Source: Halomonas halophila (GTDB taxonomy: Bacteria > Pseudomonadota > Gammaproteobacteria > Pseudomonadales > Halomonadaceae). Taken from it: a stretch of DNA of 18,668 nt. Shown piece after piece: positions 1-8,401 of this stretch. Under the pieces are notes generated by a model. That model had not been told where the DNA came from and did not search any database. It was given only the letters and a program-made list of their open reading frames with translations. Within the stretch, counting starts at the first letter, position 1. The number at the start of each line of letters is the position of its first letter. Made by a program: the position numbers and the translations under genes. The DNA lies in contig DJIP01000137.1 in assembly GCA_002433675.1 (NCBI GenBank), positions 1 to 18,668 on the forward strand. Reading direction: 5' to 3'.

Positions 1-590
1 GCCTGCACCGCCCCCTTGGTCGCGGTGTAGTCGAGCAGGGTGTCATTGCCCTTGAAGGCATTGATCGAGGAGGTAGCGATGATGGTATCGCCGGCGTCCA
101 GGTGGGGCACCGCCGCCTTGGCCAGATAGAAGTGGCTGTAGACATTGGTGCGGAAGGTCCGCTCCAGCTGCGCTTCGTCCACCTCGGTAATATCGGACCA
201 GTCATACTGTTCGGCGGCGTTGTTGACCAGAATATTGAGCCGCCCGAAGCGCTCGATGGTGCTGGTTACGGCCTGACGACAGAAGTCGGCATCGCCGACG
301 TCCCCTTTGAGCACCAGGCACTCGCCGCCTTCCTTCTCGACCATCTGGCGGGTGGTCTCGGCGTCCTGATCTTCTTCCAGATGCACGATGGCGCAGTGTG
401 CGCCCTCGCGTGCATAGTGCACCGCCACGGAGCGACCGATACCGCTGTCGCCGCCGCTGATCAGCGCCACCTTACCGTCCAGCTTGCCGCTGCCACGGTA
501 GCTGTCACGGATCACTTCCGGCTCGGGCTGCATGGCCGACTCGCTGCCGGGCTGACGATGCTGTTGCTGAGGGGGTTGCTGTGTAGACAT
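1..590 (-). CDS. SDR family oxidoreductase, 5' part (runs off left edge)
   Basis: Partial gene: 196 residues are visible from the ATG at 590; the C-terminus lies left of the window. The start is preceded by AAGGAG seven bases upstream. After a Gln/Pro-rich hydrophilic leader of about 35 residues comes a Rossmann fold: the glycine-rich cofactor motif GGDSGIGR near residues 46-53, NNAA near 123-126, a Ser pair at 174-175, and the catalytic YTATK with Tyr188 and Lys192. The long N-terminal leader and the SSINAFKGNDTLLDYTATKGA-like active-site region match the roughly 285-residue YghA/general-stress subgroup of NAD(P)-dependent alcohol/aldehyde SDRs. Substrate cannot be read from sequence. It is divergent from the CoA-transferase gene and not part of the rhamnose block. 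Family assignment is secure; the physiological role is not. Confidence 0.9.
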   Translation of the reverse strand, partial: MSTQQPPQQQHRQPGSESAMQPEPEVIRDSYRGSGKLDGKVALISGGDSGIGRSVAVHYAREGAHCAIVHLEEDQDAETTRQMVEKEGGECLVLKGDVGDADFCRQAVTSTIERFGRLNILVNNAAEQYDWSDITEVDEAQLERTFRTNVYSHFYLAKAAVPHLDAGDTIIATSSINAFKGNDTLLDYTATKGAVQ

Positions 591-910
591 GGATCCACTC
601 CTTCGGCTCATCGACATGGCGAACGTCACGCCCCCCGCCGCAATCGGCATCCCTGGGGGCCGGTGGTACACGGCAGGCGTCGGCAGATGTGACAAGAACC
701 CTTTTCTGCACGCCACGTGAAAGTTATGTACCACTTATGTACAGGGTGGGACAGTCAGCGACGGACTTCAAGGGGCAAGCAACCACTCACTGCTTTGCAC
801 CGTCAAGCATCTCGACCTCTCGCCGCCTTCTTGTCGCTCACACTGTTGCATAGGCCCACCGCGCCGCCGTGACGTCCGTCTCCTACCCCATGGCTTGAAA
901 AGGAACTCCC
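591..910. other. Divergent intergenic region (320 bp) between SDR and CoA-transferase
   Basis: No convincing protein gene. It must carry the promoters of the two divergent genes, but I could not pick a sigma-70 promoter with a good -35/-10 pair on either strand. The one clear pattern is a pair of TTATGTAC direct repeats at 724-731 and 735-742, eleven bases apart. Short open frames here lack ribosome binding sites and overlap the SDR gene. Confidence 0.5.
724..742. repeat. Direct repeat TTATGTAC x2, 11-bp period (possible regulator site)
   Basis: TTATGTAC occurs at 724-731 and again at 735-742. The 11-bp period places both copies on nearly the same face of the helix, as in binding sites for regulators that bind in tandem. 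It lies in the divergent region about 135 bp from the SDR start and 170 bp from the CoA-transferase start. Function is inference; no matching regulator is in the window. Confidence 0.35.
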
Positions 911-2884
911 ATGCCCCATCGCACTCCTCCCAGCGTCAGTCGCCAACGCAACAAGGTGGTCAGTGCCGAGGAGTCGGTACAGCTGATCCGTGACGGCGAC
1001 AGTCTAGCCACCGGCGGCTTCGTCGGGGTGGCCTTTCCCGAAGCACTGGCGGTAGCGCTGGAGCAACGCTTCGTGGAGTCCGGCCATCCTCGCGACCTGA
1101 CGCTGATCTACGCCGCCGGCCAGGGCGACGGCAAAGGGCGTGGCGTCGATCACTTCGGTCATCCGGGGCTGCTCAAGCGCGTCATCGGCGGCCACTGGGG
1201 GCTGGTGCCCCGCTTGCAGAAGCTGGCCATCGACAACCAGATCGAGGCCTACAACCTGCCCCAGGGCGTGATCTCCCATCTGTTTCGCGACACCGCCGCC
1301 GGCAAGCCAGGCACCCTGACCAAGGTGGGACTCGATACCTTTGTCGACCCCCGTCAGGGGGGCGGCAAGATCAACGAGCGCACCACCGAGGATCGCGTGC
1401 GGCTGATGCCCATCGACGGCGAGGAGTACCTGTTCTATCAGGCTCAGCCGATTCAGGTCGCGCTGCTGCGCGGGTCCACCGCCGACGCCGACGGCAATGT
1501 GACCATGGAGCGTGAGGCCCTGTTTCTGGAGATGCAGGCTATCGCCATGGCGGTGCACAATTCAGGCGGCATCGTCATCGTCCAGGTCGAGAGCCTGGCC
1601 GAACGAGGCACCCTCAAGGCCAAGGACGTCAAGATCCCCGGCGTGCTGGTCGATGCCGTGGTGCTGGCACAGCCCGAGCATCACTGGCAGACCTTCGCCA
1701 CCCAGTACAGTCGCGCCTTCGCCGGCGAACTGAAGGTGCCGATGAATGACATTGCGAGCCTCTCGCTGACCGAGCGCAAGGTCATCGCCCGCCGCGCCGC
1801 CTTCGAACTTCGGCCCAATAGCATCGTCAATCTGGGCATCGGCATGCCCGAGGGCATCGCCAACGTGGCCAACGAGGAAGGTTTGCTCGAATACCTGACG
1901 CTGACCGCCGAGCCTGGCGTCATCGGCGGCCTGCCGGCGGGCGGGCTCGACTTCGGCGCCGCCATCAATACCCAGGCGATCATCGACCAGCCCAGTCAGT
2001 TCGACTTCTACGACGGCGGCGGCCTGGATATCGCCTTTCTCGGTCTTGCCCAGGTCGACCAGCAGGGCAGCGTCAACGTCAGCCGTTTCGGCCCCAGGCT
2101 GGCCGGCGCCGGCGGCTTCATCAACATCAGCCAGAACGCCAAGCGACTGGTGTTCGTCGGCACCTTCACCGCAGGTGCCCAGCTTTCCATCGACGCAGGA
2201 AGGCTCAAGATCGACACCGACGGCAGCCAGCGCAAGTTTGTCGAGCACGTCGAACACCGCACCTTCAGCGGCCCGCTGGCGGCGAAGCGCGGCCAGCCGG
2301 TGCTCTATGTCACCGAGCGCTGCGTGTTCGAACTGCGCGCACAAGGGCTGACGCTGATCGAGATCGCCCCGGGTGTAGAGCTTAAGCGCGACATCCTGGC
2401 GCTGATGGACTTTCGGCCACATATCGACGAGCCCCTTGCCACCATGGATCCGCGCCTGTTCGACAGCGCCTCCATGGACCTGCTCGAGACCCTGCTGGAG
2501 CGCCCGATCGCCGAGCGCTTGAGCGTCGATCTCGACACCCACCAGTTCTTCATCAACTTCGAGGGACTAGCGGTCAACGACGATGACACCATCGCCACCA
2601 TCGAACGGGAGGTCGAACGCCTGCTTGCACCACTCGAACGCCCCGTCTACGCCATCGTCAACTACGACAACTTCACCATCGCGCCGCACCTGGTCGAGCG
2701 CTACACCGAGATGATCTGCGGATTGTCCGAGCGCTTCTACGAACGCGTCACTCGCTACACCACCAGCGCCTTCCTGCGCCTCAAGCTCGGCGACGCGCTG
2801 GAGCGACGTGCTGACGCCCCCCACATCTACGAAAACCGCAAGGAGGCCCTGAGTCACCTGCTCGATGAGCAGCAAGACAGCTGA
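911..2884 (+). CDS. YdiF-like acyl-CoA:acetate/3-ketoacid CoA-transferase with C-terminal extension
   Basis: 657 residues; ATG with AAAAGGAA seven to eight bases upstream. Residues about 15-530 align in order with E. coli YdiF-type family I CoA-transferases: an N-terminal alpha-type half (GHWG near 94-97, [13 protein letters not shown] near 144-156) and a beta-type half ([11 protein letters not shown] near 307-317). The expected catalytic glutamate is Glu334 in AEPGVIGG, followed by [16 protein letters not shown]. This class moves CoA between acyl-CoAs and acetate or 3-keto acids through a glutamyl-CoA intermediate in the cytoplasm. YdiF ends at about 530 residues. Here roughly 125 more follow, with a conserved-looking stretch (VNYDNF near 583-588, FYERVTRY near 609-616), suggesting an additional domain of unknown role. 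The gene appears monocistronic, ending before a strong hairpin. Family is sure; substrate is unknown. Confidence 0.93.
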   Translation: MPHRTPPSVSRQRNKVVSAEESVQLIRDGDSLATGGFVGVAFPEALAVALEQRFVESGHPRDLTLIYAAGQGDGKGRGVDHFGHPGLLKRVIGGHWGLVPRLQKLAIDNQIEAYNLPQGVISHLFRDTAAGKPGTLTKVGLDTFVDPRQGGGKINERTTEDRVRLMPIDGEEYLFYQAQPIQVALLRGSTADADGNVTMEREALFLEMQAIAMAVHNSGGIVIVQVESLAERGTLKAKDVKIPGVLVDAVVLAQPEHHWQTFATQYSRAFAGELKVPMNDIASLSLTERKVIARRAAFELRPNSIVNLGIGMPEGIANVANEEGLLEYLTLTAEPGVIGGLPAGGLDFGAAINTQAIIDQPSQFDFYDGGGLDIAFLGLAQVDQQGSVNVSRFGPRLAGAGGFINISQNAKRLVFVGTFTAGAQLSIDAGRLKIDTDGSQRKFVEHVEHRTFSGPLAAKRGQPVLYVTERCVFELRAQGLTLIEIAPGVELKRDILALMDFRPHIDEPLATMDPRLFDSASMDLLETLLERPIAERLSVDLDTHQFFINFEGLAVNDDDTIATIEREVERLLAPLERPVYAIVNYDNFTIAPHLVERYTEMICGLSERFYERVTRYTTSAFLRLKLGDALERRADAPHIYENRKEALSHLLDEQQDS

Positions 2885-2930
2885 CCTCTCTCCGGTGCAA
2901 TATGGCTGCCTGATGGCCCTCCATAAGAAA

Positions 2931-2954
2931 GGCGCCGGAGTCATCTCCGGCGCC
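2931..2954. terminator. Bidirectional hairpin terminator between convergent genes
   Basis: Perfect inverted repeat GGCGCCGGAG / CTCCGGCGCC with a 4-nt TCAT loop, between the CoA-transferase stop (2884) and the hemerythrin stop (2987). On the minus strand the stem is followed by TTTCTTAT, so it is best as the terminator of the hemerythrin gene. On the plus strand the tail (CGTTCTATC) is weaker. Confidence 0.8.
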
Positions 2955-2986
2955 CGTTCTATCAGAGGCTTGGCCACATCATCACC

Positions 2987-3427
2987 TCAGCCGGCTTCGC
3001 GATCCTGCATGTCCTGCAGATACGCTTCGGCGAGGTTGGCCTTGGTGGCATCGTCGAAGGCCCGCCCGGCGAGCTGAAATACCTCCTGCTCTTCCTCGTC
3101 GAGGTGGTGAGTGACCAGATGCTGCAGCTTCTTGGCGCTGGCAAGCCAACCCGGTGAACTGTAGTCGGTCGTCTCGAGGGCCTCGATCAGCTCATCGATC
3201 TCGTGGTGCTCGGCCACACTATGCCGCGCCTTCTCCTGGGTCATGTCATGCTCCATCATCGGCATGTACAGGGCCCGCTCTTCTGCGCCAGCGTGGTTCT
3301 CGAGCTCCTCCTTGACGCGCTTGAACAGCTCATCACGCCCGTCACTGTCGCCTTCGGTCTCCACCAGCAGTTCGAGCAGGCGGCGCTGCTTGTCGTGGCT
3401 CTCACGCAGGGCTTCAAAGATGGTCAC
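2987..3427 (-). CDS. Hemerythrin HHE-domain protein
   Basis: 146-residue, almost wholly helical, acidic soluble protein. Residues placed like diiron ligands of the HHE cation-binding fold are visible: His11, His45 with Glu49 (HxxxE), His74, and the HHLDEEE stretch with His107/His108 and Glu111/Glu112. Length fits the single-domain bacterial family, where members have been linked to oxygen, NO or iron handling; which applies here cannot be read. The ATG at 3427 follows an AAGGAGGAAGAG purine stretch. It is flanked by its own candidate promoter and terminator, so it looks monocistronic. No signal peptide or membrane segment. Confidence 0.88.
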   Translation of the reverse strand: MTIFEALRESHDKQRRLLELLVETEGDSDGRDELFKRVKEELENHAGAEERALYMPMMEHDMTQEKARHSVAEHHEIDELIEALETTDYSSPGWLASAKKLQHLVTHHLDEEEQEVFQLAGRAFDDATKANLAEAYLQDMQDREAG

Positions 3428-3517
3428 GGATCTCTTCCTCCTTGTCGAAGCGGTGCCAGGATCGCGCCGTCAACGGCGTCTGTTCCATGGCGATGTCACG
3501 GCCTTCCATATACCAAA

Positions 3518-3545
3518 CTTATACAAGGATGGTTTTATTGTTCAA
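3518..3545 (-). promoter_or_regulatory. Candidate sigma-70 promoter of the hemerythrin gene
   Basis: Reading the minus strand, TTGAAC (3545-3540) is followed after 16 nt by TATAAG (3523-3518), about 90 nt upstream of the hemerythrin ATG, in an AT-rich island within GC-rich DNA. Each hexamer has at most two departures from consensus. Not experimentally supported. Confidence 0.5.
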
Positions 3546-3608
3546 GATTCGCAACCCGAAGCCGCTATCGCCTAAGTCTACCGAGTCTGTCCTGAACTCC
3601 GTCTCCGC

Positions 3609-5300
3609 CTAGACTAGCGCTTGCTGCCGGCCCGGCTGGCGCCGGGTACGCAACCACAGCATGGCACTGACGAAGTACACCAGGGTCGGCGGCACGATCC
3701 ACCACTGATAGGTCTCGAGGAAATCGGCCGGCGCGCCGGCCCCCAGCCAGGGCCACAGCGACATGGCCAGTATCACTGCCAGACAGGCCACCGCGACCAC
3801 GAAACTCGGCTGTCTGGTCGACACCGGAGCAGGCATCGCGGCCGGTTCGCTCTCGCTAACCTCGATGGGTCCATAGGCCTCCTCCCAGGGGTCTTGCGTG
3901 GTGCAACGAAGGCTCCCCATGACACGACACAGCAACGGATAGGCGACAAACGACAGCGCCCACACCGGGATGAAGATGGTGAAAAGGTGCAGCGACCCTT
4001 GAAGCAGCAGTCCCAGCGCCAGCAACAGTGCCCCGCCCCAGGTCAGCATCGCCGGCAGATTATCCACGCGCTGCTGCCGGTGACGCCAGAACGGCGCTAT
4101 TCCGAGGCGTGGCAGAACGAAGTGTTCAGCGGCGATGATCGCGCCTACCGGCGCCATCAGGATGATGAAATAGGACAGCACGTTGAGAAGCTGGGTAAAC
4201 GCAAAGGGGAAGCAGGCCACCACCGTGGTGACCACGCCCACCGCCAGAGTGACACGGTCAGGGTCGTGACGGGCGAACAGCGCCTGAAACGCGAGCCCTG
4301 CGCGATACAGGCTAGGGATCGAGGTGGTCCAGCCGGCGACCACCACCGCCAGCAGCCCCATCGCCCCCAGTACGCGGAAGGCAACCGCACCGGGATCCAG
4401 CTCTACCAGCGTCGACTTCAGCAACAGTGCCGCTGCCGCCCCCATCAAGCCCGCGCACAGCCAGGCCATGAAGTGACCAATGAACATGCCCGAGGCAGAA
4501 AAGTAGCCGTAGGATGCCTTGCGCGCGAAACGTAAGGTGCTCATGTCACTCATGCCCAGGTGCAGGGGAAGATTGACGCTCCAGGCCCAGGCTGCGATCA
4601 CCCACACCGACAGCCCCGGATCTCCCTCAGGCGTCACCCCGGTCCACACCAGCGCATCGAGCACATCACCGAGACCGGTCAGGCCGTTTGCCGCGCCATG
4701 TTCAAGCAACACAGGCAGGCACAGAATACCGCTGGCAAGAAAGAGCACGATCATCCAGGGCGCGCAGACACTGGCGAAGTTGGCGATCAGCTTGAAGCCC
4801 TTCATCACCATCCAGACCGTGACCGCTCCCACCGCCAGGGCCAGTGCGACGAAGCTCAAGCTCTGTGGGTACCAGGCGGTCTGCGGCGGAATATCGGTCA
4901 GCACCCGAAAGGCCGAGGCAGATACCGTGATCATGGCGCCGCCGAGTATCATGAAGAACAAACCGTTGACCAGATTGAAGGCGGCCGAAAAGCGTCGACC
5001 GGCCACCCGCCCAAGGTAGTCGTATACGGTCATGCGAGCCCGCACCGCCACCGGTGCACAGACCCAGGCCCAGGAAAGCACCGCCATCAGGTTTCCGAGG
5101 ATCAACCCCCATATCAGGTCGCTGGTCCCTACCCCCAGAGACACCAGCGCGGCGCCGATGACGAACTCGGTACCGGCGATATGCTCACCGGAATACGCCG
5201 CCAGAAAGTACTTGCCGCTCAACTGTTGGCTGGGAGGCACTCGCTCAGGGCCGGCCGCTCCCGCCGAGCCACGCTGCTCGGTCGATGTAGAATCGGTCAT
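3609..5300 (-). CDS. NCS1-family (CodB-like, purine-cytosine permease type) transporter
   Basis: 563 residues. After a roughly 25-residue polar N-terminus there are about 12 hydrophobic segments. The first part reads like the nucleobase:cation symporter-1/CodB family (GEHIAGTEF near TM1, then GNLMAVLSWAW and a short loop with MTVYDYLGR). The family normally imports cytosine, purines, hydantoins or vitamin precursors by Na+ or H+ symport. Here it is the most downstream gene of the rhamnose block, 118 bp after gntP and in the same direction, and no RhaT or sugar ABC transporter is present. It is therefore a candidate L-rhamnose or intermediate importer, though it could be an unrelated passenger with its own promoter. 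The ATG at 5300 has only a weak AGAGAAC Shine-Dalgarno. Fold assignment is good; substrate is open. Confidence 0.85.
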   Translation of the reverse strand: MTDSTSTEQRGSAGAAGPERVPPSQQLSGKYFLAAYSGEHIAGTEFVIGAALVSLGVGTSDLIWGLILGNLMAVLSWAWVCAPVAVRARMTVYDYLGRVAGRRFSAAFNLVNGLFFMILGGAMITVSASAFRVLTDIPPQTAWYPQSLSFVALALAVGAVTVWMVMKGFKLIANFASVCAPWMIVLFLASGILCLPVLLEHGAANGLTGLGDVLDALVWTGVTPEGDPGLSVWVIAAWAWSVNLPLHLGMSDMSTLRFARKASYGYFSASGMFIGHFMAWLCAGLMGAAAALLLKSTLVELDPGAVAFRVLGAMGLLAVVVAGWTTSIPSLYRAGLAFQALFARHDPDRVTLAVGVVTTVVACFPFAFTQLLNVLSYFIILMAPVGAIIAAEHFVLPRLGIAPFWRHRQQRVDNLPAMLTWGGALLLALGLLLQGSLHLFTIFIPVWALSFVAYPLLCRVMGSLRCTTQDPWEEAYGPIEVSESEPAAMPAPVSTRQPSFVVAVACLAVILAMSLWPWLGAGAPADFLETYQWWIVPPTLVYFVSAMLWLRTRRQPGRQQALV

Positions 5301-5330
5301 GATCTTGTTCTCTTTGATAGATGAATATCT

Positions 5331-5355
5331 CTTGACGCGCTAGATCGACGTCAAG
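5331..5355. promoter_or_regulatory. Inverted repeat CTTGACG-N11-CGTCAAG upstream of NCS1 permease
   Basis: Perfect 7-bp arms at 5331-5337 and 5349-5355 in the 118-bp gap between gntP and the NCS1 permease gene, 31 bp upstream of the permease start. The left-moving strand also carries TTGACG that could act as a -35 element, with an imperfect GATATT 19 nt on. It could be an operator or an mRNA hairpin; a terminator role is unlikely because no U-tract follows. Confidence 0.3.
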
Positions 5356-5418
5356 CCCGCAGCGACAGACGCGCACAGGAGTCCATTCGAGCGCGCAAGC
5401 AACATAACTTCACCGGAA

Positions 5419-6774
5419 TCAGGGCCACAGGGTCGCTCCTACCAAGGTCAAACCAAGGATCGTCAAGGAAACCAGCGCTTCGCCCAAGGTGTACGTCTTG
5501 AAGCCACCTCGTACTGTGAAGCCAGCGAGTTGAGAAGTGATCCAGAAGCCGCTGTCATTGACGTGGCCGATGCTTATGCCACCGGAGAGCGCTGCCAGCG
5601 CGATCCACAATGGGTCCACCACACCGGCGCTGGCGGCACCTGCCATGATCGTCATCGCTGTGATGCCGGCGACCGTGCCCGACCCTTGAGCGATACGAAA
5701 TACCGCGGCCAGAGCGTAGGCCAGCAGTACCGTCCCAATCGCGGACTGGCTGTCTTGGAAAAGGCTGTCGACCAGCATCTTGCCGATCTGTGTTTCTTGA
5801 ATCACCTTGCCAAGCGACCCTCCCGCGCCGGTGACCAGCAGCACCAATCCTGCGGTCTGCAGCCCCCGCGTCGCACTTTCATCGCGAGCGTGGCGATCCA
5901 TCTCCCGCGACGCCACGGCGTAAGCCATTAGCGCACCCGCCATCAGCGCCACGATACGGTCGCTCAAGAAGGCCACCAACGGCGGTAACTCCTCTCCCCC
6001 CAGCACGCCAATCTGCTGGAAGTAGTCATACAGAGTGCCCGACAGGATCAGCAGAATGGGCACCGCTACGGGTGTCAGCGCCAGACCCAGGGAAATTCGC
6101 TGGGACGGAGTCTCTTCAGGCTCACCGCACTCTGCCGCCACCGACGCCTGTTGATCCTTGGCCGGATTCCAGATCCCCAGGTCAAGGATCGTGAAGTAGA
6201 GCTTCATCACCACCAACGCGGTAGCCAGACCCACCGTCAGTCCAGCGAAGGTCATGAGACCGATATCAAAGCCCAGGATGGACGCTGCTGCGAGTGGATT
6301 AGGTGTCGGCGGCACGATGGTGTGAGACGTGGCTGCGCCGATGACCAGTGCCCCGACTGCGTAGGGCAAGGGCTTGCCGAGGGTCTTCGCCAATGCCACC
6401 CCGAGAGGGATCAGGATCACGAAGGTCACGTCGAAAAATACCGGTATCGACAGCAGAAAACCGGTCAAGCCAAGCACGTACAGCCCCATTCCTCTGGGAG
6501 CAGCAGCCACCAGGCTATGAGCGATACGATGGGCAGCGCGTGAATCACTCATCAACTGGCCGATGATCACGCCAAAACCGATGGGCAGGCCAATTGCCGC
6601 CATGATTCCGCCGAAGCCCGCACCGATGGCATCGACCGTTGGTGACAGGCCCAGGTCCATGGCAAGCCCGAGATACAGACTACCGATCACCAGTCCGATC
6701 GCCGGGTTCAGCTTGGCGTACAGGATCAGCCCGAGCACCAGGGCAATGGCGACGGCAAGATGCAGAACTTCCAT
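5419..6774 (-). CDS. GntP-family permease (gluconate/organic acid:H+ symporter family)
   Basis: 451 residues, the usual size for GntP/GntT. Hydrophobic throughout with about 12-14 predicted membrane segments. Family landmarks are GFGGIMAAIGLPIGFG (about residues 53-68), PVFFDVTFVILIPLG, and SHTIVPPTPNPLAAASILG in the middle, then a polar loop near residues 210-225. GntP proteins import gluconate and other sugar acids with protons. Sitting 138 bp behind aldA in a pathway running through rhamnonate, import of L-rhamnonate or a related aldonate is the natural inference. The ATG at 6774 has AAGGAG five bases upstream. Family certain; substrate inferred. Confidence 0.9.
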   Translation of the reverse strand: MEVLHLAVAIALVLGLILYAKLNPAIGLVIGSLYLGLAMDLGLSPTVDAIGAGFGGIMAAIGLPIGFGVIIGQLMSDSRAAHRIAHSLVAAAPRGMGLYVLGLTGFLLSIPVFFDVTFVILIPLGVALAKTLGKPLPYAVGALVIGAATSHTIVPPTPNPLAAASILGFDIGLMTFAGLTVGLATALVVMKLYFTILDLGIWNPAKDQQASVAAECGEPEETPSQRISLGLALTPVAVPILLILSGTLYDYFQQIGVLGGEELPPLVAFLSDRIVALMAGALMAYAVASREMDRHARDESATRGLQTAGLVLLVTGAGGSLGKVIQETQIGKMLVDSLFQDSQSAIGTVLLAYALAAVFRIAQGSGTVAGITAMTIMAGAASAGVVDPLWIALAALSGGISIGHVNDSGFWITSQLAGFTVRGGFKTYTLGEALVSLTILGLTLVGATLWP

Positions 6775-6848
6775 GATGTCTCCTTGGCGATAAAAACACT
6801 GCGGGGACCCCAGCCGGGGTGCCGAAGAAGGACATGACTTCCCCTGGA

Positions 6849-6866
6849 CCTCCCCCGCAGGGGAGG
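6849..6866. repeat. Hairpin between aldA and gntP genes
   Basis: CCTCCCC / GGGGAGG perfect 7-bp arms with a 4-nt CGCA loop, in the 138-bp gap after aldA. No U-tract follows on the transcribed (minus) strand, so a full terminator is unlikely. An mRNA-stabilising or attenuating stem that lowers transporter expression relative to the enzymes would fit. Confidence 0.4.
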
Positions 6867-6912
6867 CCCTTTGCCAGACAATATCGGGGAACTGAGCGTC
6901 GGGATGAGACCC

Positions 6913-8349
6913 TCAGGCCTCCAGGTAGACCACCTGGGTGTGGGTGTACTCGTAGAGTCCGTGCTTGCCGTCGGCACCGCCGATGCCGGACTTGCGCACC
7001 CCGGCGTGGAAGCCCTGCATGGCCTCGAAGTTTTCACGGTTGATGTAGGTCTCGCCGTAATCGATCTCGCGGCAGGCACGCATGGCGTTGGCCAGGCTGC
7101 GGGTATAGATCGACGAGGTCAGGCCGTACTCGGAGTCGTTAGCCAGGGCGATGGCCTCGTCCATGTCCTCCACCACCTGAATGGGCAGCACCGGGCCGAA
7201 GATCTCCTGACGCATGATGGCCATGTCGTCGCGGCAACCGGCCAGCACCGTGGGTCGATAATGATGCCCCTTGCCCAGATCGGCGACGCTGCCACCGCTG
7301 ATCAACTCGGCGCCCTCTCCTGTCGCCTGCCTCACCATTGCATCGACCTTGGTCAGGCCTGCCTGATTGATCAACGGTCCCATTTCCACGTCGGGCTGGG
7401 CCAGAGGATCGCCATAGGTGGTGGCGTCCATCGCCCGGGACATCCGCTCGATAAACTCGTCGGCCACGCTGCGCTCGACGTAGACGCGTTCGGCACAGTT
7501 GCAGACCTGGCCGGTATTGATAATGCGCGAGGCGCGGATGGCCTTCACCGCCAGCTCAAGATCGGCGTCACCGAGGACGATGGCCGGCGCCTTGCCACCC
7601 AGTTCGAGATTGAGCTTGGTCAGGTGGCGCGAGGCACTCTGCATGATCCGTGAACCGGTGGCGACGCTGCCGGTAAAGCTGATCAGGTCGACTCGTGAAC
7701 TGTCGCTGAGCGCCTGCCCGACGCGACCACCGGTGCCACTGACCACGTTGAACACGCCCCTGGGCAGCCCCACCTCCTCGACGATGCGGGCAAAGGCGAA
7801 GCAGTTGTTGGGCGTCTCTTCGCTGGGCTTGATGACGATGGTGTTGCCTGTCACCAGGGCCGGCGCCATCTTGCGGGCGATCAAGAAGAACGGGAAGTTC
7901 CAGGGTAGTATCCCGGCCACCACGCCCAGTGGCTTGCGCAGCATCAGGATGGTCTCGTTGGGCCGATCGCTCTCGATCACCTCGCCTTCGATGCGCCGCG
8001 CCCACTCTGCCATGTAATCCAGGTAGTCGGCGGTGAAGTTCACCTCTACCTCGGCCAGACCGCTCACCTTGCCCTGCTCTACGGTGATCATGCGCGAGAG
8101 CCGCGGCACGTCCTGGCGGATACGCTCGGCGATTCGGCGCAGGTAGCCGGCCCGCTCGATCGCCGGCAACGCCGCCCAGGCCTTCTGGGCATCACGTGCC
8201 GCGCCGATGGCTCGCTCCACCTGCTCACCGTCGGATTCGGGAATGCGTGACAGCAGATCGCCATTGGCCGGGTTGAACACCTCCAGGTGGTCGGGCGAGT
8301 CGACGAAGGCGCCGTCGATAAAGTTCTGGTGAGTTGGAATCTGGCTCAT
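6913..8349 (-). CDS. aldA: L-lactaldehyde dehydrogenase (aldehyde dehydrogenase A)
   Basis: 478 residues, against 479 for E. coli AldA, with close similarity throughout (for example FTADYLDYMAEWARR near 105-119, VCNCAERVYVE, and TYINRENFEAMQGFHAG). ALDH catalytic residues are visible: Asn151 in PWNFPFF, Lys174, Glu249 in LELGGK, and nucleophile Cys283 in GQVCNC (a second Cys at 285 follows, as in AldA). It oxidises L-lactaldehyde to L-lactate with NAD+, the last dedicated step of the rhamnose route after the aldolase. The start at 8349 has AGGAAC eight bases upstream; the same frame stays open into the aldolase gene, but that stretch is not ALDH sequence. It lies 52 bp after the aldolase gene in the same operon. 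Confidence 0.96.
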   Translation of the reverse strand: MSQIPTHQNFIDGAFVDSPDHLEVFNPANGDLLSRIPESDGEQVERAIGAARDAQKAWAALPAIERAGYLRRIAERIRQDVPRLSRMITVEQGKVSGLAEVEVNFTADYLDYMAEWARRIEGEVIESDRPNETILMLRKPLGVVAGILPWNFPFFLIARKMAPALVTGNTIVIKPSEETPNNCFAFARIVEEVGLPRGVFNVVSGTGGRVGQALSDSSRVDLISFTGSVATGSRIMQSASRHLTKLNLELGGKAPAIVLGDADLELAVKAIRASRIINTGQVCNCAERVYVERSVADEFIERMSRAMDATTYGDPLAQPDVEMGPLINQAGLTKVDAMVRQATGEGAELISGGSVADLGKGHHYRPTVLAGCRDDMAIMRQEIFGPVLPIQVVEDMDEAIALANDSEYGLTSSIYTRSLANAMRACREIDYGETYINRENFEAMQGFHAGVRKSGIGGADGKHGLYEYTHTQVVYLEA

Positions 8350-8401
8350 GTCTGTGTTCCTGTCTTGTCGTTGTCGGATGGTGTGGTGGGGCGAGTCTGC
8401 G

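Noticed and set aside
1562..2542. 326-codon minus-strand open frame opposite the CoA-transferase
   Set aside because: Shadow of the YdiF-like gene, which carries all expected catalytic motifs.
4560..5324. 254-codon plus-strand open frame opposite the NCS1 permease
   Set aside because: Low-complexity, His/Arg/Gln-rich translation typical of antisense frames in GC-rich DNA; the permease on the minus strand is well supported.
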